A stretch of DNA of 64,000 nucleotides from Paenibacillus auburnensis. GTDB lineage: Bacteria; Bacillota; Bacilli; Paenibacillales; Paenibacillaceae. Numbering within the stretch: the first letter of the stretch is position 1; the number at the start of each line of letters is the position of its first letter. The stretch spans positions 2,479,539 through 2,543,538 of the forward strand of contig NZ_CAKMMG010000001.1 of NCBI RefSeq assembly GCF_927798115.1. The letters are read 5' to 3'. The position numbers and the translations under genes are program-made. Positions 9,175 through 18,131 of the stretch are shown here, one piece after another. The notes below the pieces were generated by a model that ran no database searches, was not told the origin of the DNA, and worked only from the letters and a program-made list of their open reading frames with translations.

Positions 9175-9843
9175 ATGTGCGGCAGATACACGATTACAGT
9201 AACGATGGAGGAACTAATGCTGCGGTATTTTACGGATGACTCCAGTATTGTCCATTACACGCCTAAGTTCAATGTGGCTCCGATGCAGCATATTCCGGCG
9301 GTCATTCATAACGGCACCTCTAACAAGCTGGGAGTACTGCGCTGGGGACTGGTACCTTCCTGGGCCAAGGATGATAAAGCCGGAAGCAAAATGATTAATG
9401 CCCGTGCAGAATCACTGCTAGAGAAAGTCTCCTTTAAAGGGCTGATCCGCTCACGCCGCTGCCTCATTCCCGCCGACGGGTTTTATGAGTGGAAGCAGCA
9501 GGTCGGCGGTAAACAACCGATGCGGATTGTAATGCAGGACCGGAGTATTTTTTCGATGGCCGGCTTATATGATATTTGGACAGATGCCAGCGGCAACAAG
9601 CTCAGCACCTGTACGATTATTACCACAGAGGCGAACAGCCTGATGGCGGACATTCATGACCGGATGCCGGTTATTCTCAGCCCGGAAGCCGAATCACAAT
9701 GGCTGGACCGCAGTAATCAGGACATCCCTTCCCTTATGCGTCTGCTCCGGCCTTACGATGCGGCACAGATGCGTGCCTATCCGGTATCCTCAGAGGTTGG
9801 TAATGTGCGCAATGACTATAAAGATCTTATTAAAGAAGCCTGA
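9175..9843 (+). CDS. SOS response-associated peptidase (YedK/HMCES family)
   Basis: A 222-aa SRAP-domain protein. The family protects abasic sites in single-stranded DNA by forming a thiazolidine DNA-protein crosslink through the cysteine exposed after removal of the initiator methionine; here the protein begins M-C-G-R-Y-T, so Cys2 is in place. Other family residues are visible: the asparagine and arginine of MINARAESL, the FYEWK motif with its glutamate, and the histidine in DIHDRMPV. The start ATG has GGAGGTG about 10 nt upstream. Length and motifs are complete. No LexA box was identified by eye in the short upstream region, so SOS control is not claimed. Confidence 0.93.
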   Translation: MCGRYTITVTMEELMLRYFTDDSSIVHYTPKFNVAPMQHIPAVIHNGTSNKLGVLRWGLVPSWAKDDKAGSKMINARAESLLEKVSFKGLIRSRRCLIPADGFYEWKQQVGGKQPMRIVMQDRSIFSMAGLYDIWTDASGNKLSTCTIITTEANSLMADIHDRMPVILSPEAESQWLDRSNQDIPSLMRLLRPYDAAQMRAYPVSSEVGNVRNDYKDLIKEA

Positions 9844-9906
9844 TGCATTTAAGGGAAACATTACAAGTTTGTCAATTATCCATTTTTGCGTGTAAGGAAA
9901 TGTCAG

Positions 9907-9934
9907 TTGGTTTAAATAAGTACATGGCTATAAA
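9907..9934 (+). promoter_or_regulatory. Candidate sigma-A promoter of the Sm-like gene
   Basis: TTGGTT (9907-9912), a 16-bp spacer and TATAAA (9929-9934) lie about 30 bp before the start of the small 61-codon gene. Spacing is plausible; the elements are imperfect. Confidence 0.45.
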
Positions 9935-9963
9935 AAGCATATATATTAAGAGGAGATAGTATT

Positions 9964-10149
9964 TTGCAAACACTCAAATTCCAACAAGCGATCGCTGAAG
10001 GGACTCTGCTCGAGATTCATCTGATCAGCGGTGAAACCTACAGAGGGATATGTAAAAAGGGTACGTTAGCGGATTCCTTCGAGCTAAAAACAGACAAGGG
10101 TCTATTGTCCTTGCCCTATTGGACGATAAAACGGTTCAAAAAAATATAG
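9964..10149 (+). CDS. Small Sm-fold-like protein, function unknown
   Basis: A 61-aa protein starting at TTG 9964 with AGAGGAGA about 9 nt upstream. The central part, EIHLISGETYRGICKKG followed by SFELKTDKGLLSLPYWTIKRFKKI, has the alternating strand pattern of the five-stranded Sm/Hfq barrel: a strand with a polar turn, a strongly bent second strand, a strand ending in Asp-x-Gly, and a last strand with Trp-Thr-Ile in the position where Hfq has its HAIST-type edge. No transmembrane segment. It stands alone with its own likely promoter. The Sm-like assignment is by pattern only; it could also be another small beta-barrel such as a DUF2642-type protein. Confidence 0.6.
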   Translation: MQTLKFQQAIAEGTLLEIHLISGETYRGICKKGTLADSFELKTDKGLLSLPYWTIKRFKKI

Positions 10150-10162
10150 ATACGGTAAGCAT

Positions 10163-11521
10163 TCATGAGGGGTCTTTGCCTTTCTTTCTAAGCAGCTTGG
10201 CTTTGGCCAGGGTGGTCCCTTGCGGGAAGGAAGTGAACTGGCTTTTGGACATGCCGATTTGTTGAGAGGTATAGATGCCGGTATGTCCCGAGAACAAATA
10301 ACTCACGAGACAAGCGATAAAGAGGTAAACGGCTCCTTCGGCTCCAAACAATTCAATACCCATCAAAAAACAGGCGATAGGCGTGTTAGTGGCACCGCAG
10401 AATACGGCGACAAAACCGAGTGCGGCCAGAAAAGGGGCATACAGGTGTAAAAACCCGGATAATGCATGTCCCAGTGTAGCTCCAATGGCAAATAACGGAG
10501 TGACTTCCCCGCCTTGAAAGCCCGCTCCCAGGGTCAGCGATGTGAATACAAGCTTTCCTAAGAAGGCAAACGGAGCAACGTCCCCGGTAAATGAATCCTG
10601 AATCAAAGGGATCCCCAGCCCCAGGTAATCTCTAGTTCCCAAAACATACACCAGCACAATAATCACTATGCCACCTACAGCACTTTTTATCATTGGATTA
10701 GCGAACCAGCGGGTATAGCCCTTTTTCAGCGCATGAGTCAGCTCACTGAACAGGATGCTGGTAAGTCCAAACAAAATGGAAGCAAACACAACCTTAAGCA
10801 GCACTACAAAAGTCAGAGAAGGAATATCTCCTATAGGATAGTGCAAATGTGTGATGCCCCAGAATGAAGTAGCTGTCAAGTTTCCGACAAAGCTGGCGAT
10901 AAAAGCAGGGATAAGTGCTTCATGACTGATTAATCCAATTGCAAGCACTTCCAGTCCAAATACCGTTCCCGCTAAAGGCGTTCCAAAGATCGAGCCGAAG
11001 CCGCCGCTAATCCCGCAAATCAGCAGAATCCTCCGGTCAACGGGACCGACCTTTAACATCTTTCCAAACCAATCGGCTAGGCTGCCGCCCATCTGCACCG
11101 CAGTCCCCTCGCGCCCCGCTGAACCTCCAAACAGGTGGGTGATCAGTGTTCCAAATAAAACAAGTGGTGCCATCCTCAGCGGAACAGCTTCATTCCCCTC
11201 TTGAATTTGCTCCAGAATTAAGTTATTTCCCTTAGCACTGCTGCCTCCATATCTGAAATATAGCAAGCTGACCAGCGCCCCTCCCAGAGGAAGCAAAAAG
11301 AGCAGCCACGGATGGGCCAATCTTATATCCGTCACAAAGTCCAGGCTTTTCAGAAAAAAGGCTGACGCTGTTCCTGTTAATATCCCCACTCCGCCCCCGA
11401 GTACAATCCACTTAAGTAAAGTTCCACACGATGCAGCAAACCACCATTTCTCAGCAGCCTCAGACCATTTTTGTTTCAACCGGGTCATACCATTCGTTCC
11501 CTTCGCGTGAAAATCGTACAT
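10163..11521 (-). CDS. CLC-F type fluoride/proton antiporter (ClC family)
   Basis: A 452-aa polytopic membrane protein of the CLC family, assigned to the fluoride-exporting CLC-F branch. Evidence: the motif GREGTAVQMG at the position of the gating glutamate, GNNLILEQI in place of the chloride-binding serine loop of ordinary CLCs, and GFQGGEVTPLFAIGATLG near the C-terminal half. The gene is preceded by a fluoride riboswitch, which independently supports fluoride export. The first ATG (11521) has its AGGAG inside the 3' arm of the terminator hairpin; a second ATG at 11488, preceded by AAGGGA, would give a protein 11 residues shorter. The residues before the second ATG look unlike membrane protein sequence, so either start is possible. 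Confidence 0.92.
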   Translation of the reverse strand: MYDFHAKGTNGMTRLKQKWSEAAEKWWFAASCGTLLKWIVLGGGVGILTGTASAFFLKSLDFVTDIRLAHPWLLFLLPLGGALVSLLYFRYGGSSAKGNNLILEQIQEGNEAVPLRMAPLVLFGTLITHLFGGSAGREGTAVQMGGSLADWFGKMLKVGPVDRRILLICGISGGFGSIFGTPLAGTVFGLEVLAIGLISHEALIPAFIASFVGNLTATSFWGITHLHYPIGDIPSLTFVVLLKVVFASILFGLTSILFSELTHALKKGYTRWFANPMIKSAVGGIVIIVLVYVLGTRDYLGLGIPLIQDSFTGDVAPFAFLGKLVFTSLTLGAGFQGGEVTPLFAIGATLGHALSGFLHLYAPFLAALGFVAVFCGATNTPIACFLMGIELFGAEGAVYLFIACLVSYLFSGHTGIYTSQQIGMSKSQFTSFPQGTTLAKAKLLRKKGKDPS

Positions 11522-11528
11522 AAAAATA

Positions 11529-11602
11529 GACTCCTACCAGGAAATATTTCGCTGGTAGGAGTCATGAGCCTCGCGGCAGTTACGGCGAACTCCATCGCCC
11601 TA
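11529..11602 (-). promoter_or_regulatory. Fluoride riboswitch (crcB motif) with terminator hairpin
   Basis: Read on the minus strand, 11602-11552 contains GGGCGATGGAGTTCGCC, then AACTGCCGC and GGCTCATGACTCCTACC, the conserved blocks of the crcB fluoride aptamer with its pseudoknot. The 3' end of the aptamer (GACTCCTACCAG, 11552-11563) pairs perfectly over 12 bp with CTGGTAGGAGTC (11529-11540), followed by TATTTTTA: an intrinsic terminator that shares sequence with the aptamer. Fluoride binding should prevent the hairpin and switch on the CLC-F gene. The 3' arm also contains the gene's AGGAG, so the same hairpin could hide the ribosome binding site. Confidence 0.93.
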
Positions 11603-11889
11603 GTATCGTAGACTTATTTTAGTATTTCGCATCAGAATCGTCAATAGTGAGGCTGGCCAGTTTCGAAGAGTTCCGGCATTTCATTCAAAGTCTTGTCGAC
11701 AAATGTCACAAATAACACAAAAACCCCCTAATCTATCGACACAATGTGACATATGGGTCATTTATAATAACAATAGTAAACAGATAACTTTTATATACTT
11801 TCAAAAAACCTACATATACCCTGCCCTATATCCCTAAATATTTCATTTTTTATCAGTTTACCAAAATAAATGTACTACAAAATATTATA
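11603..11889. other. AT-rich spacer between fluoride and peptide-transport units
   Basis: Divergent intergenic region with no supported gene. It must contain the promoter for the riboswitch (minus strand). TGTGACA-like half sites occur twice near 11705 and 11745 (tgtcaca, tgtgaca), arranged as inverted copies about 40 bp apart; no regulator is assigned to them. Confidence 0.5.
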
Positions 11890-11918
11890 TTGACGTAAGA
11901 ATTATTAACATGTAGTAT
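11890..11918 (+). promoter_or_regulatory. Strong sigma-A promoter of the peptide importer operon
   Basis: TTGACG at 11890-11895, a 17-bp spacer, and TAGTAT at 11913-11918. This is the best -35/-10 pair in the region and faces the binding-protein gene, predicting transcription from about 11925 and a leader of roughly 330 nt before the start codon at 12255. Confidence 0.8.
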
Positions 11919-11924
11919 AAACCA

Positions 11925-12254
11925 TAATTTATATACAAAGGTTTTGCCCGCCAGGTTGGGAAGCTTCTTTCTGTCTCTAATTGACCTCCGGTCTATTCAG
12001 CGCCCCGTGCTGTATTGCAGAAACGGACGTCGCCTAACAGAGAAAAGGGTTATTACCGTGGACAGAAGAAACACTTCAACATCATTAAGATCCAATCATT
12101 GGGCAAGCACTATCTAACTGCCGAGGAGGTCGAACAAAGCCTTAGACTACAGAGAGACAGCAAGAGCGCGGACTACATCCCAGAACAACTCAATTTTAAG
12201 TCCAGTATCCAGGTAAACTACTTACCCGTACTTAAAAAAGGAGGAGTAAACGGA
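11925..12254 (+). other. Long 5' leader of the peptide importer operon
   Basis: About 330 nt of predicted untranslated leader. The frame of the binding protein stays open upstream to a TTG at 12015, but that extension would put 80 polar residues before the signal peptide. A 19-codon reading frame (GTG 12058 to TAA 12115-12117) exists with only a weak ribosome site. I do not recognise a known riboswitch here. Confidence 0.5.
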
Positions 12255-13991
12255 ATGACAAAAAAAAGAAATTGGTGGTCTATCTTACTTATCGTATCGC
12301 TCATAGGAATTTTGTTCACTGGCTGCAGTACAAATAACACTGCAAATACTCCTAACGCTACTGCAGAGAGCACAGCTCCTGCTGAAAGTGCAGCACCTGA
12401 AGCCTCCGCACCGGCCGCTGACGCACCAGTTGACGGCGGAACCCTCGTATTGAGCTCATTCTCTGATATCGTTAATATTAACCCGCTCCTGATTGGCGAC
12501 ACCTCTTCAGGCGATATCGCCAACTTCGTATTCGCACAAATCTATGATCTGGACCGCGCAGGGAATGTAACCGCTGAACCGTGGTCGCTGGCTGCAGAGC
12601 TTCCGGAAATCTCCGCAGATGGTCTGACCTATACCGTTAAATTGAAAGATAACATTAAATGGAGTGACGGCCAGCCGATCACTGCGGATGATGTAGTGTA
12701 TACAGTTGAAACAGCGAAGAATCCGGAAACCGGATCACCGCTGATCAGCCAGTATGATAAGGTCAAAACCGTTGAGAAGGTTGATGACCATACCGTTAAA
12801 TTTACAATGAACCAGGTCTATGCTCCGTTCCTGTATGCTTTGTGCCAAGCCATAGTGCCTGCGCATGTTCTGAAGGATGTTGCTCCAAAAGAAATGCAAA
12901 CTAACCCGTACGGTACAGACCCGGCTAAAACCGTAACAAGCGGACCATGGAAATGGACAGCCTGGAAACAAGGCGAAAGCCACACGCTGGATGCCAATCC
13001 AGACTACTGGGGAGAAGTTAAACCTCATATTTCCCAGCTCGTATACAAAATCTACGCGGATCAGAATACCGAGGTTCAAGCCATTCTGAAAGGCGACACC
13101 GACCACATCAGTGCTATTCCGGTAACACAGGTTGAGGCAGCCAAAGCAGACGGCGATATTGCGATCATCCAAAAGCCGGGTGCGCAGTATGAATATCTTG
13201 GATTCAACTTTGATGCGAGCAATTTCAAGGACAAATATGGTTTATTCGAAGGCCAGAAAACCAGACAGGCGATTGCCCACGCGCTCAACCGTCAAGGCAT
13301 GGTTGATAATATTCTTAAAGGTGTAGGCGCCCTGATGAATGCACCGTTCCTGCCGGATACTTGGGCTGACCCGGGTGATGCAGCTGTAAACTATGACTAC
13401 AATGCAGAAACCGCCAAGAAGCTTCTCGCTGAAGATGGCTGGGTTGCCGGCACTGACGGCATCCTTACCAAAGACGGTCACCGCTTCTCCTTCGAGCTGC
13501 AGTACAATGCCGGCAACAGCCGCCGTGAACAGGTCGCTGCCGTTATCCAGCAGAACCTGAAGGATGTAGGTATCGAAGTGACTCCTAAAGCCATTGACTT
13601 CGCTTCCTGGATTGACCAGAATGTCACACCGGGTAAATTCCAGGCGGTTCTGCTGGCATGGTCCCTGAATAACCCCGATCCGGATGCAGAAAGTATCTTT
13701 TCCTCTAAATACTTCCCGCCTGCCGGCCAGAACGCTGGCTGGTATAAGAATGAAAAGCTGGATCAGCTGTGGGTAGACGGATACTCCACCGTTGACCAGG
13801 AGAAACGGAAAGAGATTTATAAAGAGGTAGGTAAAGAAATCTCCACAGATCTTCCTTACGTATTCTTGTACCAGTACGGTCAGGCGATTGGTACGGGTCC
13901 TAGAGTCCACTGGGCAGAAGAAGATGCTCCGGAACCATCCCTCGGCTATGGACAATTCTTCCATGCCATTAAATGGTGGGTAACTGACTAA
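12255..13991 (+). CDS. Oligopeptide ABC transporter substrate-binding lipoprotein
   Basis: A 578-aa family 5 solute-binding protein (OppA/DppE/AppA type) that captures peptides outside the cell for the permease encoded downstream. The start ATG 12255 has AGGAGGAG about 8 nt upstream and begins a typical lipoprotein signal with lipobox LFTGC; the reading frame is open further upstream but that part does not fit a secreted protein. Following a Thr/Ala/Pro-rich linker are family features: YTVKLKDNIKWSDGQPITADDVVYT, the LNRQGMVDNILKGVG helix and the late DPDAESIFSS segment. First gene of a five-gene operon and probably the most highly expressed, because a stable hairpin follows it. Confidence 0.93.
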   Translation: MTKKRNWWSILLIVSLIGILFTGCSTNNTANTPNATAESTAPAESAAPEASAPAADAPVDGGTLVLSSFSDIVNINPLLIGDTSSGDIANFVFAQIYDLDRAGNVTAEPWSLAAELPEISADGLTYTVKLKDNIKWSDGQPITADDVVYTVETAKNPETGSPLISQYDKVKTVEKVDDHTVKFTMNQVYAPFLYALCQAIVPAHVLKDVAPKEMQTNPYGTDPAKTVTSGPWKWTAWKQGESHTLDANPDYWGEVKPHISQLVYKIYADQNTEVQAILKGDTDHISAIPVTQVEAAKADGDIAIIQKPGAQYEYLGFNFDASNFKDKYGLFEGQKTRQAIAHALNRQGMVDNILKGVGALMNAPFLPDTWADPGDAAVNYDYNAETAKKLLAEDGWVAGTDGILTKDGHRFSFELQYNAGNSRREQVAAVIQQNLKDVGIEVTPKAIDFASWIDQNVTPGKFQAVLLAWSLNNPDPDAESIFSSKYFPPAGQNAGWYKNEKLDQLWVDGYSTVDQEKRKEIYKEVGKEISTDLPYVFLYQYGQAIGTGPRVHWAEEDAPEPSLGYGQFFHAIKWWVTD

Positions 13992-14009
13992 ACATAACGG
14001 ACACAGGAA

Positions 14010-14087
14010 ATAGAATCTCGGAAGGGGAAAGAGAAGTCTCTTTCTCCTTCTCCTTTTGTCTAAGGGAGATTGCCTTCCGGATTCTAT
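14010..14087 (+). terminator. Intercistronic hairpin after the binding-protein gene
   Basis: TAGAATC-GGAAGG (from 14010) pairs with CCTTCCGGATTCTA (ending 14087), enclosing a second hairpin GGAAAGAGA / TCTCTTTCTCC. It lacks a clean U-tract, so it is better viewed as a partial terminator or mRNA-stabilising structure that raises binding-protein expression over the permease genes, as is usual for such operons. Confidence 0.6.
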
Positions 14088-14116
14088 ACCCTAACTTCTC
14101 TAGGAGGATATAGTTC

Positions 14117-15088
14117 ATGACAGAATATCTGATCCGTCGCGTACTGCAATCAGTACTGGTCATCTTTCTGATTACGCTGCTTACATTTCTTCTCATTCAC
14201 GCTGCTCCCGGAGGGCCGACCAAAGTGATGCTGTCCCCGGGACTGTCCCCTGAGGTGCTTGAGCAGCAGGCTAAGAATCTCGGTCTGGATAAACCTATTC
14301 CGGTCCAGTATGTCCACTGGATTGGCGATTTGCTACAAGGCGATTTGGGTTACACTTTCAAAAACCATATTGCCGTATCGGATCTGCTCTGGCCGCGTAT
14401 CGCCAATACTTTCATTCTCATGGGGGCTGCCTGGCTGGTTTCGCTGGTAATCTCGATCCCATGGGGAATCTATAACAGCACCAAGGTATACGGCTTGTCT
14501 GATCAGACGGCCTCCTTCATCTCCTATCTGGGGTTCGCGATGCCTACCTTTTGGTTCGGAATACTGCTTCAGCAGTGGCTGTCCATTAAGCTGGACTGGT
14601 TTCCACTCTCGGATATGCATTCTAGAGGACATGAGGGGGATATCGGAGACTTATTCATGCACCTCGTATTGCCCGTAACGGTTCTGGCACTTGGCTTCCT
14701 CGCCTCTTATATGAAATATGCCCGGTCAAGCATGCTGGAAGTCCTGGATCAGGATTATATCCGCACTGCCCGGGCCAAAGGAGTACAGGAACGTAAGGTT
14801 GTATTCCGGCATGCACTGCGCAACGCGCTTATCCCAATTATTACGATACTGGGACTTGATCTGCCTATTCTGGTAGCAGGGGCCACATTGACGGAGAATG
14901 TCTTCAACTGGCCGGGAATGGGCCGCTGGTTTGTAGAAATGGCGAACTCACGTGAATACTCGGCGCTTATGTCCATCACCATTGTCATAGCTGTCATGGT
15001 CGTCATCGGTAATCTGGTGGCTGATATCCTGTATGCCGTAGTAGATCCCCGTGTAAAACTCGGCAAGCAAGGAGGCAAAGCAGCATGA
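14117..15088 (+). CDS. Peptide ABC transporter permease, OppB/DppB type
   Basis: A 323-aa inner-membrane permease with about six transmembrane helices. It opens MTEYLIRRVLQSVLVIFLITLLTFLLIHAAPGGP, the standard family start, and has the EAA-type cytoplasmic loop in YIRTARAKGVQERKVVFRHALRNALIPI, which docks to the ATPases. AGGAGGATA lies 8 nt before the ATG. It overlaps the next gene by 4 nt (ATGA), implying translational coupling. Together with the following permease it forms the transmembrane channel for peptides delivered by the upstream lipoprotein. Confidence 0.93.
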   Translation: MTEYLIRRVLQSVLVIFLITLLTFLLIHAAPGGPTKVMLSPGLSPEVLEQQAKNLGLDKPIPVQYVHWIGDLLQGDLGYTFKNHIAVSDLLWPRIANTFILMGAAWLVSLVISIPWGIYNSTKVYGLSDQTASFISYLGFAMPTFWFGILLQQWLSIKLDWFPLSDMHSRGHEGDIGDLFMHLVLPVTVLALGFLASYMKYARSSMLEVLDQDYIRTARAKGVQERKVVFRHALRNALIPIITILGLDLPILVAGATLTENVFNWPGMGRWFVEMANSREYSALMSITIVIAVMVVIGNLVADILYAVVDPRVKLGKQGGKAA

Positions 15089-16104
15089 GTACCGACCATT
15101 CACAACTTGTTGCCCAATCGTCTGCATCTGCTTCCGGAACACCTGATAGCGGTTTGGCACCTACTCCCGGTCCGCAGATTCCAGCGGATGTTTCCAAGCG
15201 GCCTCCCGGCCCATGGGTAGTGCTGTGGAAGAAATTCTCCCGCAATCCTTACGCGATGAGCGGACTTATTGTATTGCTCGTCTTTATTATCGCCGGGATA
15301 TTAGCCCCTAAGCTCACCAAGTTCGACCCGGCAGCCATTGATTTGATGTTTCCTAATCTGAAGCCGGGTGCCGAAGGCCATTTGCTCGGGACAGACGAGC
15401 TTGGCCGCGATGTGTTTACCAGACTTTTATACAGCGCGAGAATTTCACTGATGATCGGTTTCTCTGTTGCCTTGGCCTCCGTTGCGATCGGTTCCGTTAT
15501 CGGGGCAATTTCAGGATATTTTGGCGGCTGGGTCGATACGGTATTCATGCGCATTGTTGATGTGATGAACTCTGTACCTTCCCTTTTCCTGAATATCCTG
15601 TTCATGGCCATCTTCGGGTCTCAGATTAAATACATGATTCTGATCCTGGCCCTGACGAGCTGGATGAGCATTGCCCGGCTGGTCCGCGGTACCTTCCTGC
15701 AGCTAAGGGAGATGCAATACGTTGAAGCCGCCAAAGCGATCGGCGTATCGAGCTGGGGAATTATTTTCCGCCATCTGCTGCGCAATGCGAGCTTCCCGAT
15801 CATCGTCAATGCGACTCTCATGGTCGGCGGTGCCATCCTGAGTGAATCCGCACTCTCTTATCTGGGGCTAGGTGTTCAGGCACCGAAAGCCAGCTGGGGA
15901 GTCATGCTCAGCAATGCTCAGGAATTCATGCTGGTTGACCCGATGCAGGCCGTATATCCGGGCCTGTGCATTCTGCTTGTAGTACTCGCCGTCAACTTTA
16001 TCGGTGACGGAATCCGGGATGCTCTTGATCCCAGACAGCAAGTGACCAAATCCCGGAGGAGGCTGGAAAAATGGCGGAAAAATTACTCGAAATCCGGAAA
16101 CTGA
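15085..16104 (+). CDS. Peptide ABC transporter permease, OppC/DppC type
   Basis: A 339-aa permease partner. It has a longer than usual soluble N-terminus of about 45 residues rich in Ser, Ala and Pro, then the family opening WKKFSRNPYAMSGLIVLLVF. The periplasmic-side motif LLGTDELGRDVFTRLLYSARISL and the EAA loop YVEAAKAIGVSSWGIIFRHLLRNA are present. It overlaps the upstream permease by 4 nt and the downstream ATPase by 34 nt, so the operon is tightly packed. Function: second half of the transmembrane pathway for oligopeptides. Confidence 0.93.
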   Translation: MSTDHSQLVAQSSASASGTPDSGLAPTPGPQIPADVSKRPPGPWVVLWKKFSRNPYAMSGLIVLLVFIIAGILAPKLTKFDPAAIDLMFPNLKPGAEGHLLGTDELGRDVFTRLLYSARISLMIGFSVALASVAIGSVIGAISGYFGGWVDTVFMRIVDVMNSVPSLFLNILFMAIFGSQIKYMILILALTSWMSIARLVRGTFLQLREMQYVEAAKAIGVSSWGIIFRHLLRNASFPIIVNATLMVGGAILSESALSYLGLGVQAPKASWGVMLSNAQEFMLVDPMQAVYPGLCILLVVLAVNFIGDGIRDALDPRQQVTKSRRRLEKWRKNYSKSGN

Positions 16105-17090
16105 CCACCGGCTTTGCCACCGAAAAGGGGCTCGTCAAAGCTACAGATGCAATCTCGATTTCCGTTAAGAAAGGCCAGACGGTCTGTCTTGTCGGTGAAT
16201 CCGGCAGCGGCAAAAGCGTTACCTCACTGGCTATCATGCGTTTGATCGATTATGCCGGAGGAATGATTATGGAAGGCAGCATTCATTTCCATGGTCAGGA
16301 TCTTGCTGCGAAGAATCAGGAGGATATGCGTTTAATCCGCGGTAACCAGATCGCGATGATCTTTCAGGACCCGATGTCCTCACTGAATCCGGTATTCACT
16401 GTAGGTGAACAAATTGCCGAGAGCCTTCGGCTGCATCAGAACAAAGGTAATGACGAAGCGATGAAGGCTGCTGTTGACCTGCTTAAGCTGGTTGGCATTC
16501 CGGCACCCGAGATCCGGGCTAAGCAATATCCGCATGAACTGTCCGGCGGGATGTGTCAGCGCGTGGTCATCGCCATTGCGCTCGCCTGTAACCCCGAGCT
16601 GCTGATTGCTGATGAACCGACGACAGCCCTTGATGTTACGGTCCAAGCACAGATTCTCGATCTTCTGCGTAAGCTTCAGGCGGAGCTTGGCATGTCGATC
16701 CTGCTTATCACCCATGATATGGGGGTAGCTGCTGAGATGGCAGACCGGATCGCGGTTATGTATGCCGGGGCTATCGTCGAGGAAGGTACGGTTGAAGAGA
16801 TTTTCGACCACCCCAGCCATCCGTATACAGTGGGGCTGCTGCAGTCCATCCCCGGCTTTGAAGGGGAACGCGGCGGTGAGCTGTATACCATTCGCGGAAC
16901 CATCCCGCCGATCGGCCAGCTTCCATCCGGCTGCCGTTTCCATCCGCGCTGCCCGCATGCGATGGACGTCTGCCGCAGCCAGGAGCCGCCGAATTTCATG
17001 ATTACAAGCGATCACCGGACGTCCTGCTGGCTGTTCCAAGACAAACCGGTCCAGACCGATTACAGCGATGAGGTGAGAACACATGGGTAA
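16071..17090 (+). CDS. Peptide ABC transporter ATPase, OppD/DppD type
   Basis: A 339-aa ATP-binding subunit. Walker A is GESGSGKS, the Q-loop lies in [13 protein letters not shown], the signature is LSGGMCQRV, Walker B is [12 protein letters not shown] and the switch histidine is in [12 protein letters not shown]. The C-terminal oligopeptide extension with cysteines ([15 protein letters not shown]) is characteristic of the Opp/Dpp subfamily and in relatives binds an iron-sulfur cluster. GGAGGAGG precedes the ATG, inside the end of the upstream permease gene. It pairs with the next gene product to form the heterodimeric motor. Confidence 0.94.
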   Translation: MAEKLLEIRKLTTGFATEKGLVKATDAISISVKKGQTVCLVGESGSGKSVTSLAIMRLIDYAGGMIMEGSIHFHGQDLAAKNQEDMRLIRGNQIAMIFQDPMSSLNPVFTVGEQIAESLRLHQNKGNDEAMKAAVDLLKLVGIPAPEIRAKQYPHELSGGMCQRVVIAIALACNPELLIADEPTTALDVTVQAQILDLLRKLQAELGMSILLITHDMGVAAEMADRIAVMYAGAIVEEGTVEEIFDHPSHPYTVGLLQSIPGFEGERGGELYTIRGTIPPIGQLPSGCRFHPRCPHAMDVCRSQEPPNFMITSDHRTSCWLFQDKPVQTDYSDEVRTHG

Positions 17091-18105
17091 TGAAGCGGTT
17101 GTTACAGCTGACAGTAAAGCTTTGTCCTCAGCCGAGGTACTGGTTGATATAAAGGACGTCAAAAAATATTTCCCCATCACCAAAGGCCTGCTAAACCGGA
17201 CTGTTGGCCAAGTAAAAGCTGTTGACGGGGTAAGCCTGGCCATCCGCAAAGGCGAAACCTTCGGCCTGGTCGGAGAATCCGGCTGCGGGAAGTCTACCTT
17301 CGGACGTCTGCTGCTCCGGCTGCAGAGTGTGACAGAAGGAGAAGTGCTGTTTAAAGGTAAAGATATTCATTCTCTGGGGCATCAGGAGATGCGCCGCCTG
17401 CGCGAGGAAATGCAGATTATTTTTCAGGACCCTTTCGGATCACTGAATCCCCGCTTTCTCGTCAAGGATATTATCGGCGAACCGCTGCGCATTCACCGGA
17501 GCATGTCTGCACGGGATATCGATGCCCGAGTGGTGGAGCTTATGGAACTCGTAGGGCTTGATGCCAGCCGGAGAAACCGCTATCCGCATGAGTTCTCCGG
17601 CGGACAGCGCCAGCGGATCGGTATCGCCCGGGCAATCGCGCTGAATCCGCAGTTCATCGTTGCCGATGAAGCGGTATCCGCGCTCGATGTATCCGTCCAG
17701 TCCCAGGTGATCAATCTGCTCATGAAGCTGCAGAAGGAGCTTGGACTGACCTTCTTATTCATTGCCCACGGCCTGAATGTCGTACGCCATATCTCGGACC
17801 GCGTAGGAGTTATGTATCTGGGCAAAATGGTTGAAGTCGCTGAGACGGAGGCGCTGTTCGCCGCTCCTCTGCATCCTTACACAGCAGCGCTTCTCTCCGC
17901 CATTCCCAAGCCGACCCCAAGACGCAAGCAGGACCGGATCGTCCTGGAGGGTGATGTTCCTTCTCCCGCCAATCCCCCTTCCGGCTGCAGGTTTCATACC
18001 CGCTGCCCTTTGGCACAGGAGAAATGCCGAATGCAGGAGCCGCTGCTTGAGGAGGCAGCACCCGGGCGGATGGTAGCCTGCCATTTCCCGCTGGCTTCTG
18101 TGTAA
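17083..18105 (+). CDS. Peptide ABC transporter ATPase, OppF/DppF type
   Basis: A 340-aa ATP-binding subunit, overlapping the previous gene by 8 nt. Walker [11 protein letters not shown]-loop [13 protein letters not shown], signature [15 protein letters not shown], Walker [13 protein letters not shown], and the C-terminal four-cysteine tail [15 protein letters not shown]. Two small departures from the usual consensus: ADEA rather than DEP after the Walker B glutamate, and IAHGLN rather than IAHDL in the switch region; the catalytic glutamate and the histidine themselves are kept, so activity is expected. Last gene of the importer operon, followed by a strong terminator. Confidence 0.94.
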   Translation: MGNEAVVTADSKALSSAEVLVDIKDVKKYFPITKGLLNRTVGQVKAVDGVSLAIRKGETFGLVGESGCGKSTFGRLLLRLQSVTEGEVLFKGKDIHSLGHQEMRRLREEMQIIFQDPFGSLNPRFLVKDIIGEPLRIHRSMSARDIDARVVELMELVGLDASRRNRYPHEFSGGQRQRIGIARAIALNPQFIVADEAVSALDVSVQSQVINLLMKLQKELGLTFLFIAHGLNVVRHISDRVGVMYLGKMVEVAETEALFAAPLHPYTAALLSAIPKPTPRRKQDRIVLEGDVPSPANPPSGCRFHTRCPLAQEKCRMQEPLLEEAAPGRMVACHFPLASV

Positions 18106-18131
18106 CAGAAGATTTTTTCTCAGGAAGCAGC

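Noticed and set aside
12058-12117. 19-codon frame in the leader of the peptide importer
   Set aside because: Weak ribosome site and no recognisable leader peptide pattern; kept only as a remark in the leader entry.
12015-12254. N-terminal extension of the peptide-binding protein from TTG 12015
   Set aside because: It would place 80 polar residues before a perfect lipoprotein signal, and ATG 12255 has a strong ribosome site.
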